64,000 nucleotides of DNA from Heterobilharzia americana (lineage: Eukaryota > Platyhelminthes > Trematoda > Strigeidida > Schistosomatidae): contig CALYCZ020000355.1 in the NCBI GenBank assembly GCA_944470555.2, positions 1 through 64,000 of the forward strand. Direction: 5' to 3'. How positions within the stretch are numbered: position 1 is the first letter of the stretch; every line of letters begins with the position of its first letter. Made by a program: the position numbers and the translations under genes. This document shows positions 42,358-55,254 of the stretch, in pieces. Under the pieces are notes generated by a model. That model was given only the letters and a program-made list of their open reading frames with translations, searched no databases and was not told the DNA's origin.

Positions 42358-42723
42358 TCCCAAGTTTCCTTTGTTCCTCCAAATGATGTCAGTCTACGAT
42401 GAATAACAACTTGAAATATTTTCAAATCTCCACAACTCCCTCAAAATATTACACTGATTTATTTGATTTATAACACACCACGTGATACAGTATTATTTAC
42501 TTGATGATGTTTAGAACAGAAATTATCATTACTCATCATCATATGATTGTAATCACACCACTTTCGACATTCGATTTTTATAGTTACATCACCTCATATG
42601 AGTTGTCTTTATCGGTAGTAGAACTTTCCATATCTCTGATGTAAGTGTTGTGTCATTTCTATCACATGTGTTGCGTGTTGATTCGATGAACAAAAATTCA
42701 GTAATCAATCTCTCTCTCTCTTT

Positions 42724-43810
42724 ACCTAAATGTATTGGACTTAAGTAGAGTGGCTTTATTTAACCCTATTGTGTGGTTGTGTGTGTGTGCATGCATAGCG
42801 ACAGCCGACTGTTTTTCTACATTATTGATCTTATTTGGGTCTGTTATTCTATATTTAGATAAATTCCTATGTTCGGCTATTCTAACTGACCCCGACCAAC
42901 CGGGCTAGTTTGACCTATGCACTTGACCTCATAGTTATTACATCGCATTTGATAGATTATATTATTTTGCTTAATTGGTTCTATCTGATCTTTAAACCAG
43001 CTGACAGAGTTTATCTCGGAGTGAGTTTGTAGGTTTAAATGCTCCTCCAATTCCAGCTCTGTTGAGGATCTTATGTACAGTTTCTGATGTACACACCTTC
43101 TACGGTAACACAATGGAGGCTGTGAACTCATTTCCACTCGTGTTGTCCTTATTAGTCGAACCCGTGTGACTGTTATTTTTTCGTTTCTTGTGAATATGTA
43201 GGAATTTCGTGATAAACTGTGGAAGATAATTATTAACTATTAGTGCTTCTTTTATGTGCTTCAATTCATTGTTTAGGTTGTTTCTGTGACTAGTCAGTTT
43301 TCTAGCTCTATCACTTGAACATTTGACTAAACCTGCCATAGCTGACATCTGATGGGATGATTTGAAGTCTAGATACCTGTTGGAATGTGTTGGTCTTCTG
43401 TAGACAGTAGTATCCAAGCTACCGTCTGTCCTTCCTTTTTATCCTGTAATTCTTCTGGTTCACTTTCTACCTTCTCGTGAGTGAATTGGATTGCGTCCAC
43501 TACTGAGTTTATATGTATTAGGAAATTGTCGATATGTTCCTATTTCAACACAGTAAACGTGTCATCCATATATCGCCAGCATATCTTAGGTGGAGGACTA
43601 AACTTTTGTAAAGCCATGCTTTCCTAACTATCCATAAATATGTCTGCTACGATTAGGGATATTGGTGATCCCATTGCTACTGTTTCTGTTTGTCTGTATA
43701 TTTTGTCCTGAAACTTGAAGGCTGTGGAGGTGAGGCACAACTGTACGCCTAGTATGATCTCATCAAACACAAGAGGGTGGAATAAAGTCACTCTACTTAA
43801 GTCCAATATA
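42724..43810 (-). pseudogene. Penelope-like element fragment (copy B)
   Basis: Same element as in L and A. It has SAMAGLV, ELEEHL and CNNYEV as in A, but DFKSSH and KKRKNN as in L. The upstream frame (43624-43806) starting DLSRVTLFHPLVFDE is open here. A GTGTGTGTG difference sits near 42780. Confidence 0.8.
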
Positions 43811-43849
43811 TTTAGTATATAGTATATTTAGGTTCGGCTTTATTTATCA

Positions 43850-44195
43850 CTCAATAGTCAGCCAATGCTCAATCCACGACTGAAAGGATAACAGGAATAA
43901 CTGGCAATATCGTGGCATACACATAGGAGCCCACCTGCCAACTGAAGTCGAGAAATTCGGCCGTGTAGAGTAACTGAAAATTACAAGTATCATTACAACA
44001 ATTGACACCTATTGTACAAGATGTGGCTATCATACTCCAGTGGCTTAATGAATATATATCCCTTTGGAGTTTGAAAGGAAGAATGGGAATAACATCATTC
44101 ACTGAGATGCAGGTACATCCAGGTGATAAACAAATCTCAAATAGAATAAAACATGAGTCCCGTATTACTTTCGCCAATCACCGACTTATCATTGA
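43850..44195 (+). mobile_element. Degenerate Sm-alpha-type SINE (copy B)
   Basis: Counterpart of 18560-18905 and 22084-22430. It carries the CTCAAATAGAAT form seen in L. No intact ribozyme. Confidence 0.6.
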
Positions 44196-44273
44196 TAATT
44201 ACAGTAACATGAATATTATTTTAGAAAAAGAAAACAAACGAAACGGATTGATTAGTGTTAGTTGAAGCATTTT

Positions 44274-45401
44274 TCATCTTATATTATATACACATATCAT
44301 AGAATCGTAAAGATTTCCATATATTAAACAGAATATTCGCATTATCATAAGTGTGTAAAGTAATAAACTGTTGTCTAACATTTGAAATATATTTTTCAAA
44401 GAAAATATTTTTATATGAACAATTGGAATTTGAAGTTTTTCTAAAATAATACCAATTAATACATCATCAAAGGGGAATAATTTCATATGACGTAATATCT
44501 TATTCAAGGTAATAACAACTGGTCGACTAAAAATTATTGTTCCACCAATAGGATAACTTGGATATGAATTGAATGGGAAATTTCTATTCGAAATAAACCA
44601 TTTACTATTTTCATTTCGAAATGGTACAGCATGTTGAATTATATAACCTCCAACATATCTAGTATATTCAATAGTATTAATATTTGAAAGATATTTTGCT
44701 AAATTCATTGGATTAACAATAAAATCTTGATCAATTAATAAAATAAACTTTGCATTAAAACAATGTAAAGTAGCGTATTCAATGGTTCCAATCAATTTTC
44801 GTGTTACATTATAATAACTTTCAATAAAATCAAATTGTAGAATATCTTGATATATTTTATGTTCATAAAATATTCTAGATTGTATTAATGATGATGTATT
44901 CCATGCTGATATATTCTGTCTACCAAGAGTAAAGTAAATATATGCTCTAATACCATATTTTATATAACATTTATAATTAGCCCATGTATTACGTAATGAT
45001 TGGCGTAATTCAAACTGATCAATTGTTGATTTAATAAATAGTAGAATATTTGTTTCATTATTATATGATAATGAATTACATTGGTTTTTTGGTGAAAGGA
45101 TTGTATGAATATATGTTGTATTCGGTGTAAGTAAGTATTCATAATATCCAGTATGATTCATACTATTATCAACAGGGTATACACTGTTATGCTTCTCGGT
45201 ATATACAATAACTTTATCATTACATATCATATAATATATACCATTTATAAAAATTATTATAAAGTATATAATATTGAAGAAAATAAACAGAATGATAAAA
45301 CCTTGAAAAATACGTGTTAAAATAGTATAGTATAAAGTGTAATCAATGTTTCTTTCATATAGTATTCGATTGAATGGATAACACAAATGTATGCTGAGCA
45401 T
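44274..45401 (-). CDS. GT31 family beta-1,3-galactosyltransferase-like protein (copy B)
   Basis: The 375-residue protein is identical to the other two. Where compared in detail (the C-terminal two thirds and the region around residue 52), its DNA matches the arm A copy, including ATA at the Ile codon that is ATC in L. Membrane anchor, DxD site and late D-D-V motif are intact. The same C-terminal frame question applies, so the change predates the duplication. Of the three, this copy lies outside the palindrome proper. Confidence 0.85.
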   Translation of the reverse strand: MLSIHLCYPFNRILYERNIDYTLYYTILTRIFQGFIILFIFFNIIYFIIIFINGIYYMICNDKVIVYTEKHNSVYPVDNSMNHTGYYEYLLTPNTTYIHTILSPKNQCNSLSYNNETNILLFIKSTIDQFELRQSLRNTWANYKCYIKYGIRAYIYFTLGRQNISAWNTSSLIQSRIFYEHKIYQDILQFDFIESYYNVTRKLIGTIEYATLHCFNAKFILLIDQDFIVNPMNLAKYLSNINTIEYTRYVGGYIIQHAVPFRNENSKWFISNRNFPFNSYPSYPIGGTIIFSRPVVITLNKILRHMKLFPFDDVLIGIILEKLQIPIVHIKIFSLKNIFQMLDNSLLLYTLMIMRIFCLIYGNLYDSMICVYNIR

Positions 45402-45559
45402 TGCTACAATTATGAATTCAATTATCCCTTGATTTGTTCATTGAACATTATCTGTAAATAAAACATACAGCATAGTTAATCAAGTTAGCTTTGTATACCA
45501 ATATGATACCCTGATAACCAAGTAGAGCTATAGTACCCGATAAATCACTTACTGAAATT

Positions 45560-46110
45560 ATTATCATTATTATTATTATTATTATTTTCCTCTTGGGTTC
45601 CTAGTTGAACATAGGAATTCAGTAGCACGCCGTTATTCCACTCTTTTCTCTGCAATCTGTTCATCCTTTCTCCACGACTCCACACAAGCTTTCATTTCTT
45701 CCTCACATCATCGCCTCCACGTCACCCTCACCTCGGACGTCCAACTCATCGTTTCCAATCCAATACATCTCCATGTTCTTCTTCCGCATATTTGTTGGGT
45801 GATGGGTTCTCGCCTCCTTGGTTTGTTGCTAGCCAGCCAGCCAGCCAGCCAGCCAGAGTTCCTTCTTACTTATTCTTATTATCCTTTCCGGTCATCTGAT
45901 CTCATCTTCAGTATTGAGTGAGCGTGGGTTGCAGCTGTTGATGAATGTCTGTAGTTTGTTGGAAGTGCTTTTCGTGACACACCAAGTTTCTGAACCATCA
46001 CATAGAAGCAGTGACTTGACGTTGATGTTGAAAATCCGTTTCTTCTTCATGCTTTCTGCTGAATGCAGTGGAGTGCAGTAGATCTCCACACTAATATCAG
46101 ATTAATGAAA
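45560..46110 (-). pseudogene. Family-F retrotransposon 3' end (copy B)
   Basis: Counterpart of 16640-17200. It has the (TTA)n tail at 45565-45588 and (CCAG)n at 45830-45857. It reads RSLNTEDEIR where L and A read RSLDTEDEIR. Confidence 0.8.
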
Positions 46111-46429
46111 GCCAGTCCTGCTTTGCGGATCCTCGCTTACTTTAAATGTATCGTAAATTATCCCCTAATGCCATAAAAGACACTTCCGAAAATAGAATGC
46201 AGATCACTATCAAAAAAATAGTTTATATTCATCTGTCAAACGTTAACAACAGAAAATTTGTCACTTCTTACTGCTATCAGTCTCATCTTGAAACAGTAAG
46301 GTGGTCTTATTGCCAAATGATCTCTAGTACTTCATCAACACACAGGACTGAACAGAATGAAACTGGCATCTCTTAAATGATAAATCAATACATCTAATCC
46401 ATCCCAAACCGGAGGTCGATCACCATGAG
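46111..46429. other. Spacer
   Basis: Counterpart of 16321-16639. No gene recognised. Confidence 0.4.
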
Positions 46430-47520
46430 TGGGTTCACATGTCGGGAGAATTTTTGTGACACCTACAATATGCAGATGGCATAGTCCTGTTAGGTGAAGA
46501 CACTGACAAGATCGAGAGTCTTCTGGACACTTTGACCAGTGATTTGAGAATGTTTGAGATGCGTATATCACCACTCAAATGTAAATTGTTACTCCAGGAT
46601 TCATCTTCACCGGTTCCACGGCTAACAATAGAGAGTGTAATGGTTGAGTGTGTTGACCACTTCACTTACCTGGTAAGTAGGATCAGCCGTGGTGGCTCAC
46701 TGACCGATGGAATCTCTACACCAATATAAAAGCATGACTGGCTTTTGTCAACTAACACCACATATGGCGCTGCCGTGATATCTGACTGCCTGTTATGGGT
46801 TGCGTGCACTGCACCTGCACCTGCACAGCAGTCCGCTCTGTTCCACTGTATGGCTGTGAAACATGGCCATTGAAGGTGGAAGACATGAGAAGGCTTCAAG
46901 TGTTTGACCACCGTTGCCTTCGTAGTATATGCCGTATTCCATGGTGTCACCACATGAGTAATGCAGAAGTGAGGTGTAGAGTTTTAGGGAGTAGAGGTGA
47001 ATCAGTTGACGAAGTTGTGAACCTCCATCGACTGAGGTGGTTGGGACATGTGTTACTTATGCCTAGTCACCGATTGCCTCGTCACACAATGTTGGCTGAG
47101 GTGGGTGCAGGCTGGAAAATGGGCCGAGATGGCCAGACTAAAACATGGCATCAATGTGTGAAGTGTTTGACAGTTGGTTTGAAACATGTGGGGCGACGGA
47201 GACTGGGTGGTTGGGATTGGCGGACAAGAGGAACCAGTGGTTGGAAACCCTAGGTGATCACATGGTTCAGAACCGATGTCAGTGGCGCATATGCATACCG
47301 ACACACATCATCCTCATCTTAACGACGCTATGCCGAACCTCACCATTTTCTCATTCTTCCTTTCTCTCTTTTCCTACTTCATATTTCTTTTGACTAAGTT
47401 TCTTTATCTTCACCTTTCACTCACTGCCTTTCTACTTGATGTACTGATATGAGGTGTGGCAACTCGGATCGTTACGCAGTAATGCCTGTTCCTATGTTGA
47501 TATTGATGATGATGATCACA
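46430..47520 (+). pseudogene. Family-Y retrotransposon RT 3' end (copy B), longest open tail
   Basis: The tail from LYGCETWPLKVEDMRRL through RLRWLGHVLLMPSHRLPRH to GGWDWRTRGTSGWKP is open for 152 codons (46795-47253). B has CAC CGA where L and A have a stop. The QYADGIVLLGE site upstream (about 46470) is in another frame, so the element is still non-functional. The (GAT)n tail is near 47504-47516. Confidence 0.85.
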
Positions 47521-47849
47521 TGTCAGAGAGGATATCAGTTCCTTGGGGTGACAAGTGACAAAAGCAAGAAACCTTGGTAAAGCAAGGCTATCTGTCTCAT
47601 CAAAATTCACCGTGATGGAGTGTCTCCTAGCTTGGTGATCACATTTTGAAATGATTAAAAGAAATCAGTCAGTACTCAGGACTATACAGCATGAATTCGG
47701 TATTTCTCCAGTGATCAATCAATGTTTGGTCAAAATTTCTACATACGGTGAAGGAATGATGTGGAGAGTAGTAGTAGTGGTAGAAAGGTCTTATTTTTAA
47801 GACTGCTCAATAAGACCATGAAAGTAAACAAGATGAACCATTTCTAACT
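47521..47849. other. Spacer
   Basis: Counterpart of 14901-15229, with the GTAGTAGTAGTGG form near 47768. No gene recognised. Confidence 0.4.
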
Positions 47850-48193
47850 ATCAAACAACAGCGAATTATACTTGATGGCCCTTTTACTCCCGTGGTCTGG
47901 TGGATAATTCAATGGCGTTTGAAACGATGGGTACAAGGTTCGATTCTCCAATTGGAAAAACACCGCTCACTGAGGTGAAAAAAAACACATTTAGCTGATT
48001 AGTCCGTGATAGTACAAAATGAATGTCCCGGATTCCACTACGAGTCACCAAGATGGACACAACATCATGAATATCCGGGAGTATCGAGGCGTCCTCATAG
48101 GAGCCCGTCTACCAACAGTGATTTAGCAGTTCGGCCCTGTATAGCAACGTGAAATTACTAGTATCAAACAACAATGAACCGTTCTGTATTACA
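47850..48193 (+). mobile_element. Sm-alpha-type SINE with degenerate hammerhead (copy B)
   Basis: Box A TGGTCTGGTGG and box B GGTTCGATTCTCC are intact (about 47893-47949). The ribozyme core is decayed as in L and A. Confidence 0.75.
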
Positions 48194-49374
48194 TACAAAG
48201 CTCAGTTCTACACATGAACGGCATTAGATTTTCAACGCAGATAATATAAAGATTTACACCTCAGAATGTAGCCCGTTTCGAGATACAATGACGCGTGTTG
48301 GTGACATGATCAATTTAAGCACTACTTACCGATGATTTCAGTTGTTCAGGAGAGACGTGTGGAACCCGTTCAGAGTGAAGTAACATGGCACAGGTTGTAT
48401 ATCTGGTTCAATAGGAGGAGATGGACGGGGGGCGGGCGTCAGTGGAAGTAGTCAGATGAGATAGATAGTTGGTCATTTGATTCATTTGATAGAACTGGTA
48501 TACAGGAGAATACTGATATCAGTATTGTTGCAAGAGATTTCTGATAGGAAATCAATATTCGAAGTCATCAGCTGCTAACGTAGATGTCTTGCATTTCAAT
48601 TCTTGTCTCATGTGTGGTTAGTTGAAATATCATTGGATAATTTATCCAATAACTTACCCATCAAAGTTAGCTATTTGACATTTGACATAGTTGTTTGATG
48701 GCAAGGAAGTATCCTGGGGGTTGGGTGGAGTCTCTTTTCATCAGTTCTCGTCTCTGAATGTAGTGTTCTTACCTACTGAAATTGTGTTGTCATTTACGTT
48801 GTTTCACAGTCGTCAAAGTATCATTGTGGTGTGGTACAAATTAAACAGGCTGTTTTTCCTATAATCGTCTGAAGTGAATGATAGTTCTTGTATAAACTTG
48901 AGAAGTGTTATTTGGTTTACCTCATTTTGTGAAGTATTTAGTCGTATTTAAATGTAAATTTTTGTAACTGCATATAATGAAAACTATTGATTACATACGT
49001 TTTGGTATCCTGATGATCAGCTGAAGTTGACAATGAAGAACAGAACGATTCGAGATGCTATTCAAAACCCCTTCAGTCCCAAAGAACATACTATTCATAA
49101 ATGTTGGATTCATGGGAGGAACATTGTCAGAGATGCTGAATGATCGATTGTCCAAGGAACTGAAGAAGACCTTCTTCTTTTCCGCCTAACTTCGGATTGT
49201 TTTCTTTAGTCGACAATTAATTCATGGGTGTGTAGGGGATAAACTACCACCTTCGGCAACCCCATGTGTATTTACTAATTCATCTGCTATTGTAGAGGTG
49301 GTTTAAATAAGCCGCACAAACCTTGTATCCTCTCACTGCATCTCTGAACACTATCCTGCATGGCTGATGGAAGT
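48194..49374. other. Diverged repeat copy 2 and spacer (copy B)
   Basis: Counterpart of 13371-14556. The first ~590 bp are the unidentified dispersed repeat. No gene recognised. Confidence 0.5.
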
Positions 49375-52290
49375 GAGCGTTAAGTGATTGTTAGCGACAG
49401 CTGCTGATGAATGTCTGTAGTTTGCTGGAAATGCTTTTCGTGACGCTCCAAGTTTCTGAACCCTCTCATAGGAGCACTGACTTGATGTTAGTGTCGAGAA
49501 TCCAGATGTTGTTCACGCTCTATGCTGAGTGCAAAAGATCTCTGCAGTCATTATTTCAGACTGATGCAGGAAGGCCTGTCTTACTTTCTTTCCGATCCCA
49601 GATTTGACATCCTCATCTATGCATGTGTCGCCGCCTGTAATTGAAACGACGCTGACCAGGTGGGAAGGTAGGTAGGTAGGTATGGGTTGGTATGTAGGTA
49701 GGTAGGTAGGTAGTTGAAAGAGACTGCTTCCTTTGGATTTATTACGTTAATGGTGATTGGTGCTTCTTGTTGTTGTTGGTTGGTTATCTTCATCACCTCT
49801 GTCTTCTCTACGTTCACCTGGACGATGTCCCATCTCCTTTCACTGACCTGAATCGCCTCTTCTGCCAACTTGTTAGTTTATGCCATTTTAGTCTGTTTAT
49901 TAGAAATATCACACAGTGAAACAGTAGCATTTACTGCATAACGTTTCGGATACAATTTCTTGTCCATATTCAACACCAAACACATGCAATCGAAATGATG
50001 TTGCATCTATCCCAGATATATGGAAAATTCTACTAGCCTTGTCATCACAGAGAAGGAGAGAAAACTAGGAATATATAAAGCCTGTCTCGAAGTTGTGGAG
50101 TTACCTGATATGAATATAGACACTTAATTGTATCCGAAACGTTATCCAGTAAATGCTACTGTTTCACTGTGTGACATTTCTTATACACAGACTAAGATGG
50201 ACTTACACTCGACCACAGTGCTCAAGTTTCACACTTGTATTGCAAGTTTATGCATGTAGATCTTCGAGTTTATGCTACAAGACATTAGACATAAATCATC
50301 ATCAGTGGCGAAATATAAATCTTCTTGGCTCTCTCATCGGTCAAACAGCGTATGCCCCTCTTCTCAATCCTCACGGTTGGCTGCATAATCCAGTCCAGTC
50401 AAGTCGACCACAATCAGGGCTCGAGTTCACTGGTAATTCAATTCTGTGACTGGGCTGCTGGTGGCATTTTTGGACGAGTTGCAGCTGGTGGTGGTCAATT
50501 CAAGTGTTTTTCGAAGTAGTTGCCTTATTAATTCCTTTGTTCCTCCTCTTTGATAACTAGGTTCCCTTCACTATCACTACCTTTATTGGTTTCATCTATG
50601 TTGATCTCTTCTCTACCAGATAGTAACCTGATTATTTGATATAATGTTGTCAGGTCTCTATCTCTTCTACCTGCAGCCTGTTCTGCTTCACTTGGAAGTG
50701 TGTAGTGGAAGTGTGTTTTGTCTTTGTGCTCACTCTTCTCCACTTCTTTTCCCAGTGTTGTGTTTTATAGGTTGTGTTCATTTCCTCTTTTCATTATTCA
50801 TCACTTTACTGCACTGCACTGGTTCATCTTCTGCTTCATCACCTTCCACTCCCTCCTCTGTCAGTTTCAATAACTCCGTCAAGACCTTATTCCTGTCCCT
50901 TTTTTCATTCTTCTTAATAAAGTTATGCAGGTTGCTTTCTTAATATCTTTCAAAAGGTTCCACTGCTCTCCGAGTGGAACCCGCATGGGAAAGGACGAGT
51001 TGAGTGTCCGAGGGTATCCATTCGTTGTCTTCTTTCTTCTTCCTTCCTAACACGGTTATGCAGGTTTCTTTCCACATAGCTTTCGAAGAGACCAGTGTTA
51101 TTCCACTCAGTCTCCTTCAGGGTTGTTGCTCAGTGTCTTCCATTTTGATCTGTTGGCTGAAGTGAAGATGTCCTTTGTAGTTTCGTCCTTCACTTCACTT
51201 TATGTTCTGGGTATTGAACTTGAATTGTCATCTGTCACCAGCTTCTCAGAAGGCTTTCAACTAGATTCTGAAGACAGGTTCCTTGCACTAGATAGTGAGT
51301 GGTGTGAACCTACATCTCCTCCTCATCTTGATCTTGAGTCCAATTATCTGCGTCTCACTCTCTTCACATTGAGATGAAGTCGATCTGATTTTGAGTGTAG
51401 TGTGTTCATGTGGTGAAATCAAATCCATGTCGCTCGCTTTGTGAATATGCTTGTGTTTGTACACACTGCCTCCAATCACCAAATCGTCGAATGTTCAGAA
51501 GTCTGCAAACAGTTCTACATTCTCATTCATCATTTCATCTAGTGCTTCTCTACCCATTACAAGTTCCCTTCCTGTGCTATCCGCCTCCATCCCGTTCATG
51601 TCACCCCACTCATTAGAATTTTGATGTCTGCATCTGGGGTGACGTCTTGTCCAGTACTGATTGCAACTGTCCATCGAATTCCTCCCTCTCCTCTTCATCT
51701 GCATTATTTGTAGGTGTGTAGTGTGGAGTTGCATGATTGTGACCTTCCTCTCCTTCGATTCGAATCTGGCTGTCACGATACTTATAATAGAGGAGATTGG
51801 CTTCCACTTCATGCGAGCCTTCGATGGTCCTCAGAACATCATGATAGTGACTCGAGAACTCAGTGTGCTCGTGGTTGTCGTGTGTGTGACAATATCGGGG
51901 TAGATTATTGACTCTCAAGTTAAGAGTTTTGAGAGTCCACTTGCATTCCATCTGTAGATTCCTCACAGATTCCTAGCACTTCTTTGTCATACCTTCTCAT
52001 CTCTTTTGCAATGTGTGAATCCTTGGTGGGTTCAAACATTGTGCTGATATTCCATGTCCCCATCCTTGCTTTGGCTTTCATCGAGAGAAGATACGTCTGC
52101 TGATTGACTTTCAGAAGGTTTTCACCAATCGGCGTGATTTCGTCTCCACGATTCCAGTGAGGAATAATTTTGTTTTTATTTTTGTGCTTTGAAGTTTGTT
52201 TAGCGATTTGATTGTTTTTCCGTGGTAGGGTTGGTATCCCTATGCCCAACCTTCCCTCTTTAGCTGGCTTAGGACTGGCTTAGTGTTTGG
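49375..52290 (-). pseudogene. Family-F retrotransposon with endonuclease half (copy B)
   Basis: Full-length counterpart of 10460-13370. It has the same missing RT palm (junction near 50417, GTCGACCACAATCAG then GGCTCGAG) and the same PLE-derived insert. The endonuclease half reads MGTWNISTMFEPTKDSHIAK near 51995-52055 and GDMNGMEADSTGRELVMG near 51555-51600. The embedded C-terminal scrap lies at 50960-51012. The CTAC tract at 49665-49715 is shorter than in L. Confidence 0.82.
49888..50248. mobile_element. PLE-derived inverted-repeat insert (copy B)
   Basis: Counterpart of 12497-12857. One arm has ACTGCATAACG where the others have ACTGGATAACG, and the hammerhead-like hairpin loop is changed (TTTCTTGTCC). 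Confidence 0.6.
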
Positions 52291-55254
52291 GAAATTGTTA
52301 ACCAGGGGAAACTGAAAGAAGCGTCGGACTTTAAAGATTACTGAATAAGTCCGTGACAGTGAAGAATGTGAATAGTTCTCTTTTACATACAAAGCTCAGA
52401 ATTCTACACACGTACGGAAAGAGATTTGCAATGTGGAAAATACAGAGGTGTACAGCTCAGAATCCAGTCTGTCTAGAGATAGAGTGATGCGTATTGGTGA
52501 CATGACAAATTTCAGCATTTTCTATCAATGACTTAAACTGTTCAACACAGTCCTGTGGAAGGCTTTTGGAGTGAAGTGTCGTGGAGCAGGCTATATAAAT
52601 GATTGGACAATAAGGAGATGATTAAGCGTGCATAAGTGAAAGTGATCAGACGCGACTATTTTTAGCTGAATTCGTTTGAGGATGTTGGAGAATAGATGTT
52701 GAGCTGAGTCATTTAATATCAGGTCTCGTCTCTACATTTAGTACGTATATACTGGAATATTACACGCAGTTATGATTGATAGTCAGAATGCCACTTTAGT
52801 TTACTAGAAGTTGGGATTTTTCAACATTTGAGATCTTTGATGTTGTACTATATGAAATAATGTTGATCAACTGTGTATCTCAAGGTTCATTCATGCATAG
52901 TAATTTTTTTAAATGAGTCATTTTATTGGTAATTAAACAAACTCTTCATCATTTTACGAATGATTAACTGACTGTACGGTCCACACTGTTATTCTACAAG
53001 CTGATAGGGTTTTTCAACCACCCTACTGTGGTGTTAAAAGGATTTCTGTTCGAAACCAACCAGTAAAAATCACCAGATGTTAATACTAAAACTAAACTGT
53101 AGTTAAATAGCGAAATATAATACTACTAAAAAGCCTGATATTGACACTAATCTATAGACTTCATCTAACAGATCAGAATGGTCGGGGTACCTAACTGCCA
53201 TTTTGTTCGTTTGGGATCCAACTCATAAGCACGGTACGCAGATAAATTCAGTTAACACAGCCAAATTAGTTCAGATCATGTAAATCTGTTTATATAGCTT
53301 GTTTGGTCTGATTTTCTGATCACTCTGATCTAACCAGTGAAATCTATAGGTCAATCTGAGTGGTTAACAACTACTCAAGTTATTCTGAAGTATAAAGCTT
53401 CCTTCCCTTACTGATTTTTCAAAAACCTGTCTCTCCAGCCAGAATCATTCATTCTTTTGTAGTCAGTGTTTGTAATAGGGGTCTGCAATATAACAAACAG
53501 TAAAGCAATGCTCCATATCTGAGGGATTTTACTCTCTCTGTCTCTGTTCTGTCAATCAGGCTTGTATAATCCCATCGTTACTTCCTTGAATAAAATATTT
53601 CCTACAAACGTTTTGCAAATAAAGTATAACACAGTTGATCTAAGTATCCTTGTAGGGTATTTTAGATAAACTTTCATTCCCATGGTTGGGAACAGTTCAC
53701 CAGGATCTGTAATTAGTCTCAGTCAGTCTTATGAATATTTCGGAAGACTGAGAAACTTACATTCCAAGTGTTTATTCAGGCATTTATATATTCATTCACC
53801 TATTCCTGAAGTTGGTTTAAATGGGCACCATGTTCATCCTGTGCTAACACAAGGCCATTTACAGTAATTCAGTCATAACACCGGTTAGTACAGACTGACA
53901 CCAGTTGGAGAATCATTGAAAAGCCGAGGACACCGAAGAGCTCCACCGTAAGACTCCTTAGTGGTAGGCACCCATGAAATTCAGATCTAGGGGTGAAGGC
54001 ATTTACCTTTCAGCCACAGTTTTATACTACTGTCAGTCTACTACGTAGCACGATCATCCACCAAGCTCTAAGGTTGACATTCATTCCACTTCCGATTAGT
54101 TGACTATACAGGTCATGGCTTCTAATTTAGAACTTCGAGATATCCATCTTGAAACGAGTATAGAGTAAGGTAGTTTGAGTTCTCATATTATGAGGAAACA
54201 ACTGTTCACTGCTTCTTTGTCGGATGTCAGTAAGTGAAAAATACTGTCTGGAAATAAATAAAATCCTCATAAACTTCAAAGTACTATATATATACATCAA
54301 AGATATTCTAAGTACTTACTCCTCTTTTAGATTGTACGTACTGGTCACCAAACGCTTGAATCAAATAAATCTATTCGAAAAATGAATAAATTTTAATTGG
54401 TTTGCCATACACTGATCATATCTCACGTGAATAGTTCGACATTTTACAGTAAAGTTTATAAAAGGATTGTAATTGTTAACATTTGATGTAGCGTAAAGAG
54501 TTTTGCATAGTGAAATGCCTGATTACTTATAGGTGACCTTATTATCATTATCCTTATCACTACTGTTAACAAGCAATACATTTTACATTATACTCTTTAA
54601 TCAATCAAATCTGTCTTATGCTAATATGACAATACAATCTCCTAGCATTCATGTATTCAAAGTCAAAACTGACTTTTGTTTGACTAACTTGAGAAACCGT
54701 TGTGATTGGTCAGTTGTTTCACAATTAAGGTCATTGTCTTTATTTTTAATATAATGGTGTATCGATTGATATAGTTATGATCCTAACATGATTTGTTCAT
54801 TAGCTTGTCAAAAATCTGGATTAATATAGTTGAGAAACAAGAAAATATAATAATTGTACTTCTATTGTTTCATAAGGAAGAAAAAGCTTCAAAAATTATT
54901 AGTCACTTTTCTATGCTGTGAGTATTTCGATTCGAAATTCTTGAAAGTAACAAGTTTACTTGATATTCAGTTATTGTTGTATTTTGAGGTTAATGAGCAT
55001 TTTACCCTTAAGGTAATATACGTCACGGACTAACTATAGCTGGAGAACCATGAAAGACGCTAGAGCACTAGATAGATGTTTCGTCCATGATAGGACTCCT
55101 CAGAAGTACGCACGTACTGCGTACTGCTCAACTTTTATCATAATCTGTAGTCCTTAATAAATGTTATGCCAATCTTTTCTTGTGGAACTTTAAAAATTTA
55201 TAATACTTCAAAGCGTATGAATAGTTTTGCTTACATGTAATCAATCTTTTGACT
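52291..55254. other. Diverged repeat copy 1, AT-rich spacer and two SINE remnants (copy B)
   Basis: Counterpart of 7481-10459. The dispersed repeat occupies about 52340-52790. A degenerate tRNA-headed SINE lies at 53865-54035 (reverse). A hammerhead SINE at about 55015-55115 (reverse) has CTGAGGAG-TCC...GGA-CGAAAC, the cleanest stem II of the three copies. No protein gene recognised. Confidence 0.5.

Larger units (their letters stand above)
42139..42413. mobile_element. Fold-back tRNA/hammerhead SINE at the start of copy B
   Basis: Reverse complement of 20356-20630 with few differences (CCAGCCAGGG in the loop where the centre has CTGGCTGAG). The left flank is AATATTAGATTT, unrelated to the arms. 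This is the key evidence that the element existed before the palindrome. Strict target duplications are not evident. Confidence 0.8.
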
